From: Paroedura picta
Taxonomy: Eukaryota; Chordata; Lepidosauria; Squamata; Gekkonidae
DNA: 64,000 nucleotides
Direction of reading: 5' to 3'
Assembly: GCF_049243985.1 (NCBI RefSeq)
Contig: NC_135371.1
Location: forward strand, 3,993,501 to 4,057,500
Each line of letters starts with the position of its first letter. Position 1 is the stretch's first letter. Below are positions 1-12,700 of the stretch, piece after piece. The translations under genes were made by a program, and so were the position numbers. A model generated the notes under the pieces. It searched no databases. It was not told the origin of the DNA and saw nothing but the letters and a program-made list of their open reading frames with translations.

Positions 1-29
1 CCATAAGCCATCAATTTTCTTAGCCTCTC

Positions 30-500
30 CAGTGCAGCTGGTGTAGTTTATGGGCCTTGAGGACTACAGATGCCCTGGACTGTGGAATCTTGGTTGAACT
101 CAAGGCCCTTACAGAGTTCCTGTGTTATTTCTCCAATGAAGTGGAGGCCTATATCTGAGTTTACATAATGCGTGATACCCCACATACGCCAGACACTATT
201 AAAGATTAGGCGGCCATTGTGGCAGCGGTGTTATTGCGACATGGAAAAGCCCCCACCCATTTGCTGAAAGGATCTATTATCGTGAGGCAGTATTTGTTAC
301 TTCTAGCAGTGGGAGGGTTAGGACCTATAAAATCAACCTAAATGTGTGTTCAAGGACCCTCTATTCCTGATGCTGGAGGGGTGCCTTGGCACTGGTTTTG
401 TTGGCACTGACCATGGCAAGGGACAGACAGTTGTCTACCCATTGTACTACGTCCTGGTGCATTCCTGGCCAAGAATCAGTTTCTTTTACTCGGTTTAAGG
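30..500 (-). mobile_element. Endogenous retrovirus fossil, integrase-like pol fragment
   Basis: The minus strand shows short stretches resembling the zinc-binding and core parts of a retroviral integrase. The fragment is badly broken and no terminal repeats were recognised. A homologous fragment lies at 8880-9300 in the same position relative to gene B, so the insertion is older than the A/B gene duplication. Family beyond LTR retrovirus-like is not resolved. Confidence 0.5.
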
Positions 501-869
501 CGAGCCCCTTTCCATTGAGAACCTATAAATTGTTTTAGGCCACAAAGAGCTTCAAGGGACACTATCCAGTGAGGCTCTGAGCATGGTCAATTGCTTTTAA
601 AATCTTCAATAGATTATGATATGGAAAAAGCCTAGAGGAAAAAGATGATATTTCATGAGCCATAGTCCTCCCTTCCTGGTGCAAATCTATGGGGGTTCAT
701 GAGTCCTATTCCCATTCTCCCTCAGAACATTAAAGAGGACTGTCACAAGAACGTATGTCGGCTGTACTGCAGGAGTCTTGCAATGCAATATTAAAGCATA
801 GTTGCAGAGGGACATTTATGGACATACTAGCTATAAACTAACTCTAAGAGGAGGGGTCTGGCCACTAAC

Positions 870-1029
870 ATTTTGGGTTCTTTGATACTGTTGAAGAGTG
901 ACTCTTCCACTGAATTTATTTCCACACTCTGAGAATTGAAAACATTTCTAGTTTGTGGGCTCTTCAGTGCCATTGAAGAGATCTACTCTGACTGGATTTC
1001 ATTCCACACTTTGAGCATTCAAAAGGTTT
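870..1029 (-). pseudogene. Decayed zinc-finger codons downstream of gene A
   Basis: Immediately after the gene A stop, the same frame continues into recognisable but decayed C2H2 finger sequence (FECSKCG-like start), followed by a second eroded finger. These are former C-terminal fingers now in the 3' UTR. One of them contains AATAAA on the minus strand (about 915-920), in the place where other fingers read AAGAAATTC. It could serve as a polyadenylation signal, but that is only a possibility. Confidence 0.75.
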
Positions 1030-4000
1030 CTACACTGTGTGGGTTCTTTGATGAAGTTGAAGATTTCTACTTTGAGTGAACCTCTTTCCACACACTGAGC
1101 ATACAAAAGGTTTCTCCCCTGTGTGGGTTCTGATATGGGCTTTAAGAAGGCCCCTCCAGCTGAATCTCTTTCCACACTCTGAGCATTCAAAAGGTTTCTC
1201 CCCTGTGTGATTTCTTTGATGCTGTTTAAGATTGCCAATCTGACTGAATCTCCTTCCACACACTGAGCATTCAAAAGGTTTCTCCCCTGTGTGTGTTCTT
1301 TGATGTAATTGAAGACTGTCATTCCAGGTGAATTTCTTTCCACACTCTGAGCATTCAAAAGGTTTCTCTCCTGTGTGGATTCTTTGATGAACCAGGAGAT
1401 AGCTACTACGGGTAAATCTCTTTCCACACTGTGAGCACTCAAAAGGTTTCTCCCCTGTGTGGATTTTCTGATGTAGTTTGAGATTCCCCTTTTCCCTGAA
1501 TCTCTTTCCACACTTGGAGCATTCAAAAAGTTTTTCTCCTGTGTGGGTTCCTTGATGCCTTTGAAGAGTGCCACTCTTACTGAATTTTTTCCCACACTCT
1601 AAGCATTCAAAAGGTTTCTCTCCTGTGTGGGTTGACAAATGCTGTTGTAGAGTGCCACTCAACCTAAATCTCTTTCCGCACTCTGAGCATTCAAAAGGTT
1701 TCTCCCCTGTGTGGGTTTTTCGATGCACTTGAAGAGTGGCACTCTCACTGAATCCCTCTCCACACTCTGAGCATTTAAAAGGATTCTCTCCTGTGTGAGT
1801 TCTTTGATGCAGCTGAAGATTCCCCTTCTTTCTGAATCTCTTTCCACACTTGGAACATTCAAAAAGTTTATCTTCTGTGTGGGTTCTCTGATGCCGTCGA
1901 AGAGTGCCATTCTGACTGAATCTCTTTCCACACTCTGAACATTCAAAAAGTTTCTCTCCTCTGTGAGTTGTCAAATGCTGTTGCAGACTGTTACTCCAAC
2001 CAAATTTCTTTCCACACTCTGAGCACTCAAAAGGTTTCTCTCCTGTATGGGTTCTCCAATGTACTTGAAGAGTGCTACTCTCACTGAAACTCTTTCCACA
2101 TTCTGAGCATTCAAATGGTTTCTCCCCTGTGTGGGTTCTCTGATGCACTTTTAAATTCCCCATCGCACTGAATTTCTTTCCACACACTGAACATGGAAAA
2201 GGTTTCTCCCCTGTGTGGGTTCTCTGATGCTGTTGAAGATTGCCATTCTGACTGAATTTCTTACCACAGTCTAAGCATTCAAAAGGTTTCTCCCCTGTGT
2301 GGGTTTTCAGATGCACTTGAAGGTAATTACTCCTACTGAATCTCTTTCCACACTCTGAGCATTCAAAAAGTTTCTCCCCTGTGTGGGTTCTTTGATGCAG
2401 CTTAAGACTGTTACTCCAACTGAATTTCTTTCCACACTGTAAGCATTCAAAAGGTTTCTCCACAGTGTGGGTTCTTTGGTGCCCTCGAAAATGACCACTG
2501 TAACTGAATTTCTTCCCACACAGTGAACACTTGAAAGGTTTCTCCCCTGTGTGGGTTCTCTGATGCAGTTTAAGTGTTCCCACTGCACTGAATCTTTTGC
2601 CACACACTGAGCATTCAATTTTTTTCTTTCCAGTTGGGCTTCTTTGGTGCACAAGGAGCTGTGATCTATTTCTGAAATACTTTCCACACTGAATGGATTT
2701 ACTTGCCTTCACCATGCTGGGCTTTGGAAAATGTTCACTATGCTTTCTCCCAGCTCGCTTCTCTTGATTCTTGAGTTTCCCCATATCTGGCATTTGTTGA
2801 CAGAGTTCTTCACCCTCCATATTCCTCTGTTCATCATCGGCTGGAATAAATTGAGAGCTTCTGTTAGGGCTGGGAAAGTCCAAAGGCATTTATGTGACTG
2901 CAGTAGGTAAACATTGACGGCTCTTTCAGATTGCAGATCTGATCCATCCCTCCACCTTTTCTTACAAGATCTAGCATTTCAGATCTCCTCAAGAGCCACA
3001 TCTGAGCTCTTGTCCAGAAAGAATTTCAGAGCCTCCAGATTTCAGGCCTCCCTCCTCCTTTCCCAATGAACTGTATTATTGTACCAAAATGGAATCAGAA
3101 ATCCCACAAGGTCATTCCTTACCTCTTCCCTTGACAAAACAGTAAAGGATACTCACTCTCAGCCAGCTCATTTGGGAAGGAAAGATGTTCTCGGGATCCT
3201 CTTGAAGAAGTCTCCAGCCTTTCTTCAGATGCAAGGCCCTTGTGTGTCTCCCCCATTGTCTCTCTTATACGTCTGGCTTCTTTCTCAGAAAAAGAGAGAT
3301 ATTGAGAAAGTGATCATTCTTACATGGAAAGGAAAGATATTCAAGAATAAAAATTCTTCTGGAAGGACAGAAACGTGGTCAAGAGCAAACCCAAAAATCT
3401 CAGTCAGTAGAAGGGGAAGGGTTAACATGAGTATTAAGTGGCCTGGTCAGACTGGGAGGGGGTTGGATTCGGTCTCCCTGCAGCTAACATCCTTATCTTT
3501 TTCAAGGCCAGACTCTAGAATGTGCGAATTGATTCATTGTGAGCGCCTGAATCCACTTGTTTGGCCAGGGAGGAGCCTGCTTACACCCCCTGGGTAATTC
3601 CGTCAAGGAGGACCTCTGGTTGGGTCATTCGGACCACCTGGCATTTGAAAAGTAGAAGGCAGGATTCCCAAACAGTGGGAAGCCATGCTGACTTTATTCT
3701 CCTGCCATGCTGGTACGCCTTGATAATAAACATTAACTTTCTTTGTTTTTCTGCTCTTGAACATTAGAAACTGTGCTGTTTTGTAATGCCTTGTCTTTCC
3801 ATCCTTAATAAACTTTTACATATTTTTTAAAAGGTCTGCTTTATTTGTGTGTATTCTCCTCTTGGATGCTTTTTAGGTACATAAACCCAGGAAGGACCAG
3901 GCTTGGGTTCTTGACAGATCATTTGCAGATGACAGAAAAGATGTGTGCAATCCCATCCAGAGTTAGGGTGTATAGTCAATGTTGGCAATGCAGAAATGAA

Positions 4001-5931
4001 GATCGGGCCCCATCCAGAGTCTTTCTGAGGGCCTCCCTTCCCTCAGGCCAGGACACCCTCTCTGGCTTTGGCAAGAGCCACATCTCTGCCCTCAGTTGCC
4101 CCTGGGCAAGAAGTGGGACAGGCATCAAAATGGTGTGATGCTATTCAATATATTGATTCATGTCGCATCACAATGGGAGCAATCTGCACCTCTGGCACCT
4201 AGGAGAGATCCTCACCCAGAAAGGCCACACTCTCCCCGGTCTCCAGCATGACTTCCCTGTGCAGGGCTCTCTGGCCCGGATCCAGCAGGGCCCATTCTGC
4301 CTCGGAGAACACAACAGACACCTCCTCAAAGGAGAAGGGAGGCTGAAAGACAAGAAGCAGATTCTCTGCTCAGAGATCACGTCAGGCAGAGACAGCAGAA
4401 TGGAAGGGAGTCTTCTGGGAGGGCTGAAGGTGTCTGGCTTGGCATGGGTCAAGGGAAGGCGGTCAGAGCCTGCCTCAGCCAGATACCCTGCAGAAACGGC
4501 ACAAGCAAAGGCTCCCCTGAGGAAGGAGGGGAGACCCAGGCTGTGCCCTGCTCTTCTCTCCTACCTGGGTTGGAGGGGCAGCAGCCGTTTCCGCACCTCT
4601 GGAAAGACCACGGCTCATCAGCAGCTCTTCGCTGCCTGTTTCTCAAGAGAAATGTGGAAATCAGGGTTTGTTTGTTCCCTGTGTACAACCAGCAATTTCA
4701 AAACCCTTTTAAAAGACTGTTTACAACATTCTGGGAGAGGCAGAACAGAAGAACCAGGGACCTCCAATCCTCAGGGATTATGAAAGACGCGAAAATATTT
4801 AAGATGGCAGTCTCTGGATTTGGGGGAGGGAAATAGGGGGGTGCAAATGACCTTGCATGACCTGACACCATCATATTCCACCCAGTCTATTTATTTAATT
4901 ATTTATATTCCACCACTCTCAGTTACCCGTCTCAGGCCGGTTTCCATAGTAAAAAACTCAACCAAGCAAGGATTCATTGATAAAAGCACATTAAAAGTGG
5001 CAGAAAGCCACATGGCTGCAGCAATCTTTATGTCAGAGGTCAGTTATGCAGTCAGTGGCTGCTGAGGCTGCAAATTAATTCTGTGTTGTGTAAAGAGATG
5101 TATATCTGTATGAAGAGTCCTTACCACACGAGAGAGCATCTTGGGAATATTCCGTGGCCTGCGCACTCCATGCCTCCTTGGGAGTAGCTCCTTCTGCCTC
5201 ATGGATTGCAGCTTCTATCTTCACAAATGGACTCAATGTCTGCAAAAGGAGGAAGGGAAAGGGGTATGAAGGAAAGTGGAAGAGACCAAGTAACGGGTCC
5301 TGCCCCACTCCCAGACACGGCACCCTTCTCTCAGCAGATCTGCTGACCTATCCGGACGGAGAAGAAATTGTCTATGAGGCTGCTGAAGAAGCCTGTTAAA
5401 TCTCCCACTTGGCCAATTAATTTCTGGAGTAATGTCTGGCAGGGAAACTTTAGGATAAGGCCAGATGTCATTGCTTAAACTGGACATACCTGGAGGAAAC
5501 CCCCTCACCTGTTCTGTTTCCTTCTGCTCCTCCGCCTGGCTCAGGAGGAAGCCTTCGGCCAGGGCCACCGCCTGGGAGCTGCTCTCCGGCCCGCATCCTC
5601 TCACCCAGCCCTGCATCTCCTGGGGCAGGAGGGCCAGGAACTGCTCCAGGATCACCCGGTCCAGGATCTGCTGCTTGGTGTGCCTCTCTGGCTCCAGCCA
5701 GCGGTTGCAAAATCTGTGGAGTCGGCTGCAAGCCTCTCGGGGCCCCTCGGCATCACTGTAGCGAAACTGCCGGAATCGCTGGCATTGCACATGTGAGGTT
5801 ATGGTGTCCTTAGCCAGGGCCTCTGGATCAGGCGTTTCCCAGAATTCAACTCCCCTCCCAGCTTGGATGGGATGGGGCCCTTTGCTTGCTGTCCGGCCAG
5901 TCCCAGGTCTTCCTGGGCCCTCTCCTTCCAT
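1030..5931 (-). CDS. Gene A: SCAN-KRAB-C2H2 zinc-finger protein (19 fingers)
   Basis: Likely a nuclear sequence-specific transcriptional repressor. Six coding exons were placed: SCAN 5931-5509 (423 bp), 5239-5125 (115), 4635-4565 (71), KRAB-A 4342-4216 (127), linker 3279-3157 (123), and the finger exon 2840-1030. They sum to 2670 bp, giving 889 residues, with matching phases at every junction. SCAN spans about residues 50-134. KRAB-A is at about 204-245 ([20 protein letters not shown]), with LH where the consensus has LY. From residue 361, 19 complete CxxC-HxxxH fingers follow with TGEKPF linkers, preceded by one degenerate finger lacking its first Cys. The protein ends THTV at a stop inside an inter-finger linker. 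The start ATG is chosen because it gives the same 423 bp SCAN exon as in B and D. The introns hold no large intact element. It is the tandem partner of gene B. Confidence 0.9.
3280..4215. other. Gene A intron without recognised element
   Basis: This is the intron between the KRAB and linker exons of gene A. It is partly alignable with gene B (for example, the stretch near 3770-3840 resembles 12220-12290), so it is ancestral intron sequence. No coding exon or classified repeat was seen. Confidence 0.5.
4885..4980 (-). repeat. LINE 3'-tail fragment
   Basis: The ATTTATTTAATTATTT stretch followed by a CCACCACTCTCAG-like segment is the reverse complement of the AATAAAT-tailed LINE 3' ends seen elsewhere in the window (17930-18060, 26480-26640). 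It is short and old, and the family is uncertain. Confidence 0.4.
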
Positions 5932-6976
5932 GTCCTTGCCTTCTTTTGGGTCACCTCCGACTGAGAAAAGATGCAAAGGGACAATGTTCGAGAGTTCAGC
6001 CAGTGGTGGGAACAAGCCTAAGCCCAACCTTGAACAACTTAGGATGGCTACTAAGCATGTCGCTGGTACCCTGCTGGGAGGGGTCTGACGCTCTCTCGCT
6101 GGCAAAAGGATGCCATCCCTCCCACCCAAGCCCCCCCTGGTATTGTGATATGGCTGCCTCTGCCAGGGGAGCTGTGGAGTGATGGGGCAGTGGCCAGGCG
6201 GCTGGAGCAGACCTGCTGTCTCCCTGTGCGTCCCCTTTGCACAACACAGCTGTGGGTGGAGACTTGAACCCACATCCAAGCTGCTCACTGGCCAAGCCAC
6301 TCACGAGAGCATCCTCCCAGGGGGGGTCTGCCCCCATCCCATTTGTCCCTCCCCGGCTTGTGGCACGGAGGGGCTGATAGAAAGGGGTCTGTTAGCTCCG
6401 CCCCTCCGTCTGTTTGTGGGGAGTCACCTCCTGCTGCGGCTGGTGGGCATCGGTGTCATTTTCTTCGCTTTAGGATGTGCCTCTGCTCCGCTGGGCAGGC
6501 CTCAGACCCCATCTGGCAGCCCCGGCCTCAGGGTCACCGGAGAAGGATGCAGTTGAGTCCAATGCAGGCAGGAGTATTCCCCTCCCCAGACTTCTGCTCG
6601 CTTGGCGATTAAGATGACCAGCAAGGGAACATCAGCTTGGTGCATTTAACTTTCCTGCAACTGAAAGACAGTGATTGGCACAACCCGCCCCCCTGAATAA
6701 CCAGACTCCACAGTGGAGCAAAACTGGTGCCTACATGGGTTGCCAACCTCCAAGGGAGGCCTGAGCTTCTCCCAGAATGACAAAAGACCATCCCCTCTGC
6801 AGAGAAGGGCTGTCGGGGCGGGGGCTCCGTGGTCTTGGTCCCTCCCCGCCCCCAAAACTGGCCTTTCCCTGAATCCCCCCTCCCCTCCCTCCCTCCCCCC
6901 AAATCTCCAGGGATCTCCCGCCCGGGAGTTGCCACCCCGATGACGCCCAAGGCCTTGCTCCCTCCCGGGGTCTTAC

Positions 6977-7310
6977 TCGCGGGGAAACCTTCCCGGGATG
7001 CGGCTGCTCGGCTCTCCCCCCCCCCCCCCCGACAGGAGCCTTTCCTCTCCGGCCGGCGGCTCTCTGGCCTTAACCCCTTCGGCGCTGCAGGCGAGGGCGA
7101 AGGGCGCCCCGGACCCCCTCCTCCTCCCGCCGGGATGCCCCAGAGACGCCCCCTGCTGCTCAATGGGGCAGATCTGCGCTGGGGGAGCTCTCCACGCGGG
7201 GGGGGGGGGCTGCTCAGCCATCTCCGGGGAAGGAGGCTGAAGTCGGATCCCGGGTCCTTCCTCGCCCGCCTCCTAAACTCAGGTGGGCCCGGGAATTTAA
7301 TAGCTTAAAG
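6977..7310 (-). promoter_or_regulatory. Gene A promoter and non-coding first exon
   Basis: GC- and CpG-rich sequence closely similar to 15574-15760 upstream of gene B. On the minus strand a GGGGTTAAGGCCAGAGAG block (about 7055-7080) is followed about 90 bp later by a splice donor GCGA|GTAAGA with the exon ending at 6977. The same arrangement recurs at the other 5' ends in the window. Its use as a transcription start is inferred. Confidence 0.6.
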
Positions 7311-8460
7311 ACTACTTGACAAGGGCCAGGGTGCTCCAAGCAGCGCAGATAAGCTACAGATGTCAAGGGGTGTTGCATGAAAGCGTGTGAATTAATTGGT
7401 TGGGATTGCCTGTCAGCAGGGGCTCATGGGAACTGTAGTTTATGGACACCTGGAGAGCTACTGTTCCCCCCTCCCCCAGCAGTCTTTATTCAGATCTCTT
7501 GAAAGGTTGGCTGCCTCCTGTGACTTTGTTGGGATTTTCGGACTTGGCTGGGCCCTGAGTCTCTTCAGAGAAATAGAACTACAGAGTGCTTGAAAGTTTG
7601 CAGTTCTTAGCTACCCTTGTGAATGGGGCACAGATCCAGACCTACAGTGCTTTGAGGTTTAAAAGAGAGTAATCTTTACTAGGAAAGATGATTTACTATA
7701 TATCCTATTCCTTTGGAATCAACATGATTGCTGGAAAAGCAAGCCAAAGCAGCTGTCAAAAATTGCTTTTTTTCATCCGGTCTAGCTTGGAAGAGGGCCA
7801 CCCATATTGCTATGGTTAATTCTGCCCCCAGCATCTTGCCATGATAGCATCAGGCCAAGATTCGTGGGATGCGCTTTAAATTGCACATCTCAAAATCAAA
7901 ATCTCTTATCAGGAGATAGACGGAGCATGCATGTCATACGCATTCTGCCTTTCCCAGTCTAAACACGGTTGTCATCCTCAAAGCCCTTCCTGGCTTGGTC
8001 TGTTTCGTTTGCAGGACTGCCTCTGAAGAAGCTGTATATCAAAAAGAAGCTGTATATCAAAAGACAGGTATCATTACTTGTCAACAAATGTTAACAACAA
8101 TCCCCAGATGTCAGGAAATTCTTCCTGTGGCCTCCTGTTGACTAAGTAACTCTGCCATGACAGCGAAGCCTCTCATCTTTTCCAGCCACAGGCCCCTTCC
8201 AGGTAATTCTTGCCACTTCCATCTCGATGCACCCAGGAGTCTGGCTGCAGCTGTTGCATGGAAGAAAAATCCCCTGCCATGCATAGGCAAATTTTGGGGA
8301 AATCTGCTTAACGACATAAATGTAGGCTCTAAACGAAACTTAATTTTTAAATGAATGGTCCCTCCTGTTGAATTGGTTGACTGATCTGTCTCTATGAGAA
8401 ACTGGACAGTAAATTATGCAAATCAAATTAAAATCATGGCTAAAGCTCTTTCCACAGTTA
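7311..8460. other. Intergenic, little recognised
   Basis: Between the gene A 5' end and the A/B duplication boundary. It holds a hAT-like half element at about 7402-7474 (CATGGGAACTGTAGTTTATGG). I recognise nothing else, and no conserved coding frame is seen. Confidence 0.5.
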
Positions 8461-8463
8461 GAG

Positions 8464-8599
8464 CAGGGATAGTCAACCTGTGGTCCTCCAGATGTTCATG
8501 GATTACAATTCCCATGAGCCCCTGCCAGCAGTTGCTGGCAGGGGCTCATGGGAATTGTAGTCCATGAACATCTGGAGGACCACAGGTTGACTACCCCTG
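8464..8599. mobile_element. Foldback hAT-type MITE
   Basis: A nearly perfect palindrome running from CAGGGATAGTCAACCTGTGG to its inverted copy ending CTACCCCTG. It is flanked by the 8-bp direct repeat AGTTAGAG on both sides. The 8-bp target duplication and CAGGG termini fit the hAT superfamily. It has no coding capacity. Confidence 0.85.
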
Positions 8600-8754
8600 A
8601 GTTAGAGCACTGATAGCATTTCTCCCTGGTTTGATATTTATCATGTAGGTTTCATCATGCAAATAACCATCATTTACAAACGACATTGACAGACTACGCT
8701 TACCATATCTACGACTACATGAATTCCTATTCTTTTGACTATTCTATCCCAATG

Positions 8755-8835
8755 AGGAGTTTCCCTGGGGCAGAGCCACCACATGTGGCAGGAGGGAGGA
8801 GCAGAAATACCAGCAATCCCCAGAGCAGGGACTCT
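8755..8835. repeat. Unclassified repeat shared with 38635-38705
   Basis: A stretch around GGGGCAGAGCCACCA is similar in reverse complement to 38635-38705. The family was not recognised. Confidence 0.4.
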
Positions 8836-8879
8836 TTGTTTCAGCTATCAGTTCTTAGCCATATACAGCGTACAGATGT

Positions 8880-9300
8880 CATGTGTTATTTCTCCCATGA
8901 AGTGCAGGCCCATATCTGAGTTTATGTAACATGTGATACCCCACAAATGCCAGACATTGTGAATGAGTTGGCGCCCATTATGGCAACGGTGATATTTCTA
9001 CTTGGAAACGCCTCTGCCCATTTGTTGAAAGGTTCTATTATTCTAAGGCAGTACTTGTTACTTCTAGCAGTGGGAAGGAAAGGACCTACAAAATCAATTT
9101 AAATGTGTGCTTGAGGACCTTCTATTCCTGAGCTGGGAAAAGTGCCTTGGCACGAGTTTTGTTGGCGTTGACCATGGAACAGGAGAGACAATAGTCTACT
9201 CACTGTTCTTCATCCTGGTGCATTCCTGGCCACCAACCTCTTTCTTTTACTCAGTTTAATGCAAGCTCCTTTCCTTTGAGTCTCTGTTGATGTATGGACT
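8880..9300 (-). mobile_element. Endogenous retrovirus fossil, second copy
   Basis: Paralogous to the fossil at 30-500 and likewise located 3' of a zinc-finger gene. The two were carried along by the A/B duplication and did not insert independently. It is an integrase-like pol remnant on the minus strand, heavily broken, with no terminal repeats seen. Confidence 0.5.
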
Positions 9301-9609
9301 GATTAAAGTCACGTGCAACTTCAAGGGCCACTATCCAGTGAAGGTTTTGAGCATGGTTTGCTTCCTTTATAATCTTGAATAGAAGATCCTGATATGGAAA
9401 AAGAGAAAGTTTTCAAATCCAGTGTATGTTCTAAGGAGAGAAGAAAAATATTCTCTTGGTGTATTTATTTATTCAATTTACAAAACTCCCCTCACAAGCA
9501 CATTTGTAACTTGCACTTCAGGAGTATTGTAATGCAATGCAATATTAAGGCATTGTTACAGAGGGACATTTAGGGATATACAAGCTATAAACTAACTTTA
9601 AGATCAATA

Positions 9610-9705
9610 AGGGGTCTGGCCAATAAATTAACAGGTTGTTTGATATAGTTGAAGAGTGACTCTCCCACTGAATCTCTTTCCACACTCTGAGCATTCAAAA
9701 GGTTT
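9610..9705 (-). pseudogene. Former terminal finger of gene B
   Basis: In frame directly after the gene B stop lies a near-complete finger beginning [14 protein letters not shown], with damaged His positions. It corresponds to the decayed finger after gene A, so the same stop truncated both genes. Confidence 0.8.
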
Positions 9706-12700
9706 CTACACTGTATGGGTTCTTCGATGCCACTGAAGTGTGCCATTCCGACTGAATTTCTTTCCACAGTCTGAGCACTGAAAAGGTTTCTCCCCTGTGT
9801 GGGTTCTTTGATGCAACAGAAGATAGCTACTGCCACTGAATCTTTTTCCACACCCTGAACATTCAAAAGGTTTCTCCCCTGTGTGGGTTCTTTGATGCTG
9901 TTTAAGATTGCCAGTCTGACTGAATCTCCTTCCACACTCTGAGCATTCAAAAGGTTTCTCCCCTCTGTGATTTCTTTGATGCTGCTTAAGATTGCCAATC
10001 TGACTGAATCTCCTTCCACAGTCTGAGCACTCAAAAGGTTTTTCCCCTGTGTGTGTTCTTTGATGCAACTGAAGACTTTCACTCCAAGTGAATCTCTTTC
10101 CACATTCTGAGCATTCAAAAGGTTTCTCTCCTGTGTGGATTCTTTCATGCACTAGAAGATGGTTACTACGGCTGAATCTCTTTCCACACTCGGAACATTG
10201 AAAAGGTTTCTCCCCTGTGTGGATTTTCTGATGCAGTTTAAGATTCCCCTTCTCCCTGAATCTCTTTGCACACCTGGAGCATTCAAAACGTTTCTCCCCT
10301 GTGTGGGTTTCTTGATGCCTTTGAAGAGTGCCACTCTTACTGAATTTCTTTCCACACTCTGAGCATTCAAAAGGTTTCTCCCCTGTGTGGGTTCTTTGAT
10401 GATTCTGAAGTTGGCCAGTCTTACTGAATTGTTTCCCACACTCTGAACATTCAAAAGGTTTCTCCCCTGTGTGGGTTTTCAGATGGTACTGAAGACCACT
10501 GCAGTCACTGAATCTCTTTCCACACTCTGTGCATTCAAAAGGTTTTTGCCCTGTGTGAGTTCTTTGATGCACTTTAAGATTCCCCATCACACTGAACCTC
10601 TTTCCGCACACTGAACATGGAAAAGGTTTCTCCCCTGTGTGGGTTCTTTGATGCTGTTGAAGATTGCCATTCTGACTGAATCTCTTTCCACACACTGAAC
10701 ATGGAAAAGGCTTCTCTCCTGTGTGGGTTCTCCAATGCACTTGCAGAGTGCTACTTTCACTGAATTTCTTTCCACATTCTGAGCATTCAAAACATTCCTC
10801 CCCTGTGTGGGTTATTTGATGCAGTTTAAGCCTGTTACTCCGACTGAATCCCTTGCCACACTCTGTGCATTCAAATGGTTTTTCTCCTGTTAGGCTTCTT
10901 TGGTGCACAAGGGGCTGTGATTTATTTCTGAAGTACTTTTCACACTGAATAGACTTATTTGCCTCCATTCTGTTGGGCTTTGCCAAATGTTCACCATGCT
11001 TTCTTCCAGCTCGCTTCTCTTGATTCCTGAGTTTTCCCCTATCTGGCAGTTGCTGACGGAATTCCTCACCCTCCACATTCCTCTGTTCATCCTCGGCTGG
11101 AATAAATTGAGAGCTTCTGTTAGGGCTGGGAAGGTCCAAAGGCATTTATGTGACTGCTGTAGGAAAACACCGACTGCTCTTTGGCTTCATCCAGCTTGCT
11201 AATCTGAGCCATCCCTCCACCTTTCCCCGCAAGGTCTAATATTTCAGGTAACCTGATCCCCAGAAGGAATTTCTAAACCTTCAGACGCCTCCCTCCCATC
11301 TTACCCAGTGGGCTGTATTACTGTATCAAACCAAAATGTGGCTCAGAAGTTAATCAGAAATCCAGCAAGGCTATTCATAGAATCATAGAGTTTGAAGGGA
11401 CCTCCAGGGTCATCTGGTCCAACTTCCCGCAGAATGCAGGAAATTAACCAATACCTGCCCACTCAGTGACCCCGATTCCATTCCCAGATGATGCCCCCCC
11501 AAGAAACCCCCACACACAATCCCTGGCCAGTCTGGGCTGGGAGAAATTTGCCTTCTGATGCCTTCTGATGCCAAAACAGTGATCAGCATTTTCGTGGGCA
11601 TGCAAAAAATGGCCACAAGAGCCAAGCGCCAACATGGTCCCTTCTGCCCACCCACTCACAATCTGCCTAAGTTCACAGAATCAGCATAACAGTCAGCTTA
11701 AAAACTTCCTTGCCTGTTCCCTGACAAAACTCTGAAGGGTACTCACTTCCAGCCAGCTCATCTGGGAAGGAAAGATGCTCTCGGGACCCTCTTAAGGATC
11801 TCTCCAGCCTTTCTTCGGACGCAAGGCCCTTGTGCGTCTCCCCCATTGTCTCTCTTATACTTCTGGCTTTTCTCAGAGAAAGAGGGAGAGGAGGTAATCA
11901 TTTTTATAAAGGAAGGAACGAAATTCAAGAGTAAAAATTCTTCTACAAGGACAGAAACATGGTCAAGATCAAAGCCAACAATCTAAACAGGGGAATGGAT
12001 CTATGTGGCAAAGCTCTTTAGTTCCCTTAACAGTTAACATGATCATTAAATGGCCTGGTCTGAATCCCCGGAGTTAAATTATGTATCGTTTTCAAGACCG
12101 GACTCCAGAATGTGGTGATTGATTGTATAACCAGGAAAGAATGGGGATTAGTAGTCTGATTACTTCCTCTGGGTCGTTCATTCGTTCGTTCATTCAATTT
12201 TTCCTTCTAGAAACTCTGCTGTTTAGTAATGTCTTGTTTTTCCATCCTTTATAAACCTTTACATATTTTTAAAAGGGCCCACTTTATCTGTTTTTCTTCT
12301 CCTTGCTGACCCACTGAAGTGGCTGCTGTTTGGGTACAAAGACTAGTGACCCAGGAAAGACCGGGCTTGAGTTCTGGAAAGGATTATTTCCAGATCACAG
12401 GGAGAGCGGATACTGGTAGGGGGAAAGTGTGGGGTAACATCTGGCAACACAGAAATGAAGATCTGGCCCTGGCCAGAGCCTTTCGGAGGGCCTCTCTTCC
12501 CCTGCTTTTCCTCGGGCCAGGACACCTTCTCTGGCCTGGGAAGGGCCACATCTCTGCCCTCAGTTGCTCCTGAGCAAGAAGTGTGACAGGCACCAAAATG
12601 GTGTGTTGCTATTCGATATATTGAGTCAAATTGCATCACAAGGGCAGCAATTTGCACCTTTGGCACCTAGAAGAGATCCTTACCGAGAAAGGACATGCTC

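Noticed and set aside
999-2687. Long open frames in the shifted frame across finger arrays (repeating [14 protein letters not shown]-like peptides)
   Set aside because: They arise because the conserved linker and Cys codons lack stops in that frame. The same peptide appears behind every array here and has no independent start or conservation pattern.
1030-2889. Regular 84-bp repeats resembling a CRISPR or satellite array
   Set aside because: The period is 28 codons and each unit encodes a C2H2 finger; this is a vertebrate nuclear locus.
5932-6300. Open frame extending upstream of the gene A SCAN start
   Set aside because: It crosses a good splice acceptor and intron sequence, is not conserved in B, D or F, and looks like chance openness in GC-rich DNA.
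6829-7308. Proline- and arginine-rich open frames in the gene A and B promoters
   Set aside because: Both strands and several frames are open because the region is GC-rich; there is no domain, and the only paralogous conservation is at DNA level.
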